Below are positions 5,684-9,659 of a stretch of DNA of 9,659 nucleotides, piece by piece (the stretch's first letter is position 1; the number at the start of each line of letters is the position of its first letter). The DNA comes from Bacteroidia bacterium. GTDB lineage: Bacteria; Bacteroidota; Bacteroidia; UKL13-3. The stretch is taken from positions 1 to 9,659 of the forward strand of contig JAKRSG010000260.1 in NCBI GenBank assembly GCA_022402405.1, given 5' to 3'. The notes beneath the pieces were generated by a model that was given only the letters and a program-made list of their open reading frames with translations, did no database searches and was not told where the DNA came from. A program made the position numbers and the translations under genes.

Positions 5684-8600
5684 ATGCATAGATTATTAAA
5701 ACGTCAACTCAAAAAACTATTTGGAGAATCTACGCCCGAAATAAACGAATTAAACCAACTCATTGAGTTAGTAGATGAAAGTTACAGAAACTTTCAAGAC
5801 GATTATAATAAGCTAGAGAATATCCTTGAATTAAGCAGCAGAGAATCGTTTAAGGAATTGAGCAATTTTAAAGTTGCTATAGACACCGCTGCATTAGTAT
5901 CTTTAACAGATGCGCAGGGAAACATTTTAATGGCCAATGAAAATTTTTGCAAAGTTTCTGGCTTCCCACTTGGTGAACTAATTGGTAAAAATCACAATGT
6001 AATAAACAGTGGTTTTCATTCCCATGAATTTTTTCGAGAAATGTGGCAGACTATTAAGTTGGGCCAAGTTTGGAAAGGTGAAATTTGTAATAGAAAAAAG
6101 AACGGCGACATATATTGGGTAGACTCCAGTATTATACCCTTTTTAAACGAAACTGGTCAACCTTATCAATATCTTTCTATCCGATTTGAAATTAGTAAAA
6201 GAAAGAAAATTGAAGAAGAAATAAAGCGCTTAGCCTTAGTGGCACAAAAAACACAAAATGCAGTTATTATTACAGATGCAGAAGGCATTGCTATATGGAC
6301 AAATGAAGGTTTTGAGCGTATAACAGGTTATTCCTTTGATGAGTTAGTGGGTAAAAAACCAGGTCATTTATTGCAAGGAAAAGACACCAACGAAGAAACG
6401 AAAGCTAGCATTTCAAAAGCAATAAAATCGGTTCAGGCCTATACTGGCGAAATTTTAAATTACAAGAAAAACGGTGAAATTTATTGGATTTCTTTAACTA
6501 TAACTCCATTGATGGATGATGATAAACACATTGGATTTATTGCGATTGAATCTGACATAACTGAAAAGAAAAAAGTTGAAACAAGGCTGAAGGAAAGCGA
6601 AGAGAAATTTAGGCTTTTGATAGAATCGGCAACCGACATATTTTATTATACAGACGCTTATGGTAATTTCACATATGTAAATAATATTTCAGCTGAAATT
6701 ACTGGATTTTCTACCGAAGAACTGCTTCAAATGAATTACTTAGATTTGGTTCAGCCCAATTACCGGAAACAAGTAGCTCAGTTCTATTTAAAGCAAGCAA
6801 AAGAAGGTAGTTTGGTAACGTATTTTGAGTTTCCAATTAAAACAAAAAGCGGCCGCACGGCTTGGATCGGACAAAACGTGCAGCTTATAAAAACAGGCGA
6901 CAACAAGCGGGGCATTCAAGCCATTGCACGCGATATAACCAAGCTAAAAGATGCTCAGTTGGAAATTGAAAGCTCGCATAACTTCTTGAATGAAATTATG
7001 GAAGCTAGTCCGAACCCCATGTTTGTAAAAAATAGAGAGCATAAATGGATTTTAGTAAACCATGCTTACACAGAATTTACTCAAATTGATAAGAGTAAAA
7101 TTCTCGGTAAAACTGAAAGAGAATTCTTAGACAAAGAAGAGGCAGAAGAATTTATTAGAAACGACGAAGAACAGTTTATAAGTAGAGAGGCTCAAGAGAA
7201 AGAAGTTATTTTTAGAGGCAACAGCGGTACTGAGAAAACCTTATTAGTTAAAAAGACTATTGTAGAAAATGGTGGAGCACTATTCTTAATTGCCAACATA
7301 ACGGATATTACCAAACTTAAAGAACAAGAGAAACAAGTTCTTTTATACAACAAGATTGCTGATCAAATTAGTGATGCCATTTCTGTATCAGACTATACCG
7401 GAACCATTATCTATGCCAATGAAGCACATGCTAAAAACTTAGGAAAATCGAGGTCGGAGCTCATTGGAAGTTCTATTACAGAAATGGAAAAATCGTTTGC
7501 TACTTTAAAGGATTGGCAGCAGCATTACGACGAAGTTAAGCAGAAAAAGAATATACTTATTGAAGGTGTAAATAAGCGAAAAGATGGTAGTGAATTCCCT
7601 GTAGAGGCGCATGTTAAATATGTAAATATTGAAAACAAAGGATACATTGTTGCTGCCATTAGAGATATTTCTGAGCGAATACAAGCGGCACAGGAAGTAA
7701 AAACATTAAAAGAATTTTACGAGAACGTATTGCATAAAATTCCATCCGACATTGTTGTATTTGATAAAGAACAACGTTATTTATTTTTAAATGAATTGGC
7801 TATTAAAGACCCTGTGCGCAGGGCATGGATAGTGGGTAAAACCGACTTTGAATACTGCCGTGAATTTAATAAGCCTATTGAAATGGCAGAGAGTAGAAAT
7901 AAAATTTTTCAAAAAGTAATTGCAGATAAGGCTCAGTTAGAATTTGAAGAAAAAGTAACTAGTCAGGAAGGAAAAGTAGTATGGATGCTCAGAAGATTCT
8001 TCCCAATTTTAGACCATAATAACGAGATTGTAAACGTATTTGGATTTGGAATAGACATAACAAATAGAAAAGAAAGTGAAGAGAAAATAAAAGAGAATGA
8101 AGAACGATTAAAGCTAGCTACCAGCTCGGCAAACTTAGGTATTTGGGATTGGAACCTTATTACCAATTCTCTTATTTGGGAAGCCAGCATGTATGATATA
8201 TTTGGGGTAGAGGCCAGTCAGTTTAAAAATGATTATGAAGCCTTTTCTCAAACCTTACATCCAGAAGATAGAGAAAAGGTTCAGGAAGATATAAAAGAAG
8301 CCATTGCTAATAATGAAGATTATAAAAATGTATTTAGGATAATTACCAAAGATGGTGAAACTAGGTACATAAAGGCCGTTTCTAAAACATTTAGAGACGA
8401 TTCTGGTAATGCTTATCGCATGATTGGTGTAAATTATGATGTTACCGAAACTACCCTAAACCAAGAACGCCTTTTAAAACAACAACAAGATTTAGAGGAA
8501 GCACAACATTTAGCAAAAGTAGGAGGTTGGGAAATTACGGTGGCCAATAAGAGCATTTATTGGTCGAAAGAAATTTATACCATTTGCGATTACCCAGAGA

Positions 8601-9559
8601 GTTTTGAACCTAGTTTAAATGCAACCTATGAAATGTTTACCAGCGCCACAAGACCAGCTATTATACAAGGATTCTTTAATGCCATTGAACAACATCAAGA
8701 ATTTGAAATAGAAGGACAAATACTTACTAGTTCTAAGAAACTTGTTGATATAAAGGTAAGAGGAATTCCTTATCTGGAAAAAGGTAAAGTAATGGCTATA
8801 AGAGGAATATTCCAAGATATAACTCAAGAGAAAACGGCTAGCAAAATGCTAGAGCAATATACAGCCGATTTAGAAAAGAAAAATAAAGAGTTAGATCAGT
8901 TTGCCTATGTAGTTTCTCACGATTTAAAAGCACCATTGCGAGGCATAAACAACCTTAGTATGTGGATTGAGGAAGATTTGGAAGGCAAATTAGAGCCAGA
9001 TACTAAAAACAACCTCGACCTCATGCGTAAACGTGTTAAACGCATGGAAGGACTAATAGACGGTATTTTGCAATATTCGAGAGCAGGAAGGATTAAATAC
9101 GAAAAAGTAAAATTCGGTTTAAAAGAGTCAATAGAAGAATTGATTCAAAATATGGAGCCGCCATCTAATTTTACAATAGTAGTTCCAGAAAATTTGCCTC
9201 GTATGCAAACGGAGAAAATCGCCATCGAACAAGTTTTTGCGAATTATATCAGCAATGCCATTAAATACAACAATAACCCCAATCCGAAGGTTGAGATAAG
9301 TTTTGAAGAAGTGGATGGTTTTTATCATTTTTGTGTTTCAGATAACGGACCAGGGATTGAAAAAGAGTTTTTTGAAAAAATATTTGTCATTTTCCAAACA
9401 TTACAGGCACGTGATACCTTTGAGAGTACAGGAGTTGGTTTGGCCATTGTGAAAAAAATGGTTGAAGAAAAAGGAGGCAAGGTTTGGCTACAATCAGAAA
9501 TGGGTGTAGGCACCAAGTTTTATTTTTCGTGGCCAGCTTTAGAATTAGAAACAGAATAA
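5684..9559 (+). CDS. Soluble multi-PAS sensor histidine kinase (about eight PAS domains)
   Basis: 1291 residues without membrane segments or signal peptide. After a short N-terminal helical region (1-60) come about eight PAS/PAC units: 62-172, 184-293, 304-420, 430-544, 552-665, 676-795, 806-924 and 938-1048. Most end in the PAC-type 'DIT/DIS' linker (DITEKKK, DITKLK, DISER, DITNRK, DITQEK). A coiled coil (about 1050-1072) leads to HisKA with phospho-accepting H1079 in YVVSHDLKAPLRG. HATPase_c follows with N box NYISNAIKY (1187-1195), DNGPG (1220-1224), F box IFVIFQTL, STGVGLAIVKK (1249-1258) and GVGTKF, so all ATP-binding motifs are present. The HisKA/ATPase part resembles phytochrome-type kinases. 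There is no receiver domain, and no response regulator gene is seen. PAS1 resembles Aer/NifL-type redox PAS domains; the last two resemble PAS_3. It lies 13 nt after the FIST gene and 2 nt before a gene for an exported protein. The signal and partner regulator are unknown. Confidence 0.95.
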   Translation: MHRLLKRQLKKLFGESTPEINELNQLIELVDESYRNFQDDYNKLENILELSSRESFKELSNFKVAIDTAALVSLTDAQGNILMANENFCKVSGFPLGELIGKNHNVINSGFHSHEFFREMWQTIKLGQVWKGEICNRKKNGDIYWVDSSIIPFLNETGQPYQYLSIRFEISKRKKIEEEIKRLALVAQKTQNAVIITDAEGIAIWTNEGFERITGYSFDELVGKKPGHLLQGKDTNEETKASISKAIKSVQAYTGEILNYKKNGEIYWISLTITPLMDDDKHIGFIAIESDITEKKKVETRLKESEEKFRLLIESATDIFYYTDAYGNFTYVNNISAEITGFSTEELLQMNYLDLVQPNYRKQVAQFYLKQAKEGSLVTYFEFPIKTKSGRTAWIGQNVQLIKTGDNKRGIQAIARDITKLKDAQLEIESSHNFLNEIMEASPNPMFVKNREHKWILVNHAYTEFTQIDKSKILGKTEREFLDKEEAEEFIRNDEEQFISREAQEKEVIFRGNSGTEKTLLVKKTIVENGGALFLIANITDITKLKEQEKQVLLYNKIADQISDAISVSDYTGTIIYANEAHAKNLGKSRSELIGSSITEMEKSFATLKDWQQHYDEVKQKKNILIEGVNKRKDGSEFPVEAHVKYVNIENKGYIVAAIRDISERIQAAQEVKTLKEFYENVLHKIPSDIVVFDKEQRYLFLNELAIKDPVRRAWIVGKTDFEYCREFNKPIEMAESRNKIFQKVIADKAQLEFEEKVTSQEGKVVWMLRRFFPILDHNNEIVNVFGFGIDITNRKESEEKIKENEERLKLATSSANLGIWDWNLITNSLIWEASMYDIFGVEASQFKNDYEAFSQTLHPEDREKVQEDIKEAIANNEDYKNVFRIITKDGETRYIKAVSKTFRDDSGNAYRMIGVNYDVTETTLNQERLLKQQQDLEEAQHLAKVGGWEITVANKSIYWSKEIYTICDYPESFEPSLNATYEMFTSATRPAIIQGFFNAIEQHQEFEIEGQILTSSKKLVDIKVRGIPYLEKGKVMAIRGIFQDITQEKTASKMLEQYTADLEKKNKELDQFAYVVSHDLKAPLRGINNLSMWIEEDLEGKLEPDTKNNLDLMRKRVKRMEGLIDGILQYSRAGRIKYEKVKFGLKESIEELIQNMEPPSNFTIVVPENLPRMQTEKIAIEQVFANYISNAIKYNNNPNPKVEISFEEVDGFYHFCVSDNGPGIEKEFFEKIFVIFQTLQARDTFESTGVGLAIVKKMVEEKGGKVWLQSEMGVGTKFYFSWPALELETE

Positions 9560-9561
9560 AA

Positions 9562-9659
9562 ATGGTAAAAAAACTTGCACTCTTTATCCTCTATTTCGTT
9601 CTGAACCTACATTTGGTTCAGGCCCAATGCGTAGATCCTTTAGCTATTTCGCCAGGATT
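9562..9659 (+). CDS. Start of an exported protein (cut by the right edge)
   Basis: ATG 9562 lies 2 nt after the kinase stop (TAA AA ATG), and the frame stays open for 32 codons to the window end. The peptide begins MVKKLALFILYFVLN and continues LHLVQAQCVDP, a classical signal peptide: basic start, hydrophobic core, and likely signal peptidase I cleavage after VQA. The Cys after the site is preceded by QAQ and does not form a good lipobox, so a secreted or T9SS-exported protein is more likely than a lipoprotein. The mature part is too short to assign. The tight junction suggests coupled translation with the kinase, which is unusual because a response regulator would be the expected neighbour. 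Confidence 0.72.
   Translation, partial: MVKKLALFILYFVLNLHLVQAQCVDPLAISPG

Noticed and set aside
6233..6562. PAS2 as a blue-light LOV domain (GKKPGHLLQGKDT resembles the LOV signature)
   Set aside because: The photoactive cysteine of GxNCRFLQ is absent and the spacing has an extra residue; it fits an ordinary PAS domain.
7963..8190. Minus-strand 75-codon frame and similar minus frames within the kinase gene
   Set aside because: Complementary to a kinase frame with continuous PAS/HisKA/HATPase_c motifs; no independent start signal or domain.
9562..9659. Lipoprotein signal at the start of the right-edge gene
   Set aside because: The residues before Cys are QAQ rather than L-[AS]-[GA]; signal peptidase I cleavage after VQA fits better.

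Overview
The window looks like AT-rich chromosomal DNA from a member of the Bacteroidota. Two secreted proteins end in type IX secretion (T9SS) type A sorting domains with the 'YPNP/FPNP' signature. None of the start codons has a convincing Shine-Dalgarno sequence, and the possible promoters resemble the Bacteroidota -33 TTTG / -7 TAnnTTTG pattern. I cannot name a genus.

Left part, minus strand (3736 down to 1, running off the left edge): a tightly packed three-gene operon for exported proteins. In transcription order these are an aryl-sulfate sulfotransferase-like beta-propeller protein with an Ig-like domain and T9SS tail (2054-3736), a protein with two tandem CBM/starch-binding-like beta-sandwich modules and a T9SS tail (1056-2057), and a CotH-type atypical kinase with a signal peptide, cut by the window edge (1-1053). 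The first junction is a 4-bp ATGA overlap and the second has only 2 nt between stop and start, so the proteins are probably made together. An extracellular sulfotransferase-like enzyme, a binding protein and a secreted kinase-fold enzyme in one operon suggest a cell-surface or secreted modification pathway. This is the least explained part of the window.

Middle: a small histidine phosphatase (phosphoglycerate mutase-like) gene on the minus strand (3830-4444). An 80-bp divergent intergenic region separates it from the rightward genes and contains a perfect 6-bp inverted repeat.

Right part, plus strand (4525 to the right edge): a sensory operon. A stand-alone FIST domain protein (4525-5670) is followed 13 nt later by a soluble histidine kinase with about eight PAS domains (5684-9559). 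The kinase has HisKA and HATPase_c domains but no receiver and no membrane segment. Two nt after it begins a signal-peptide-bearing protein that runs off the right edge. FIST and the PAS array probably form a cytoplasmic multi-input sensor. Its response regulator is not in this window.

I see no rRNA, tRNA, CRISPR array, insertion sequence or convincing terminator.
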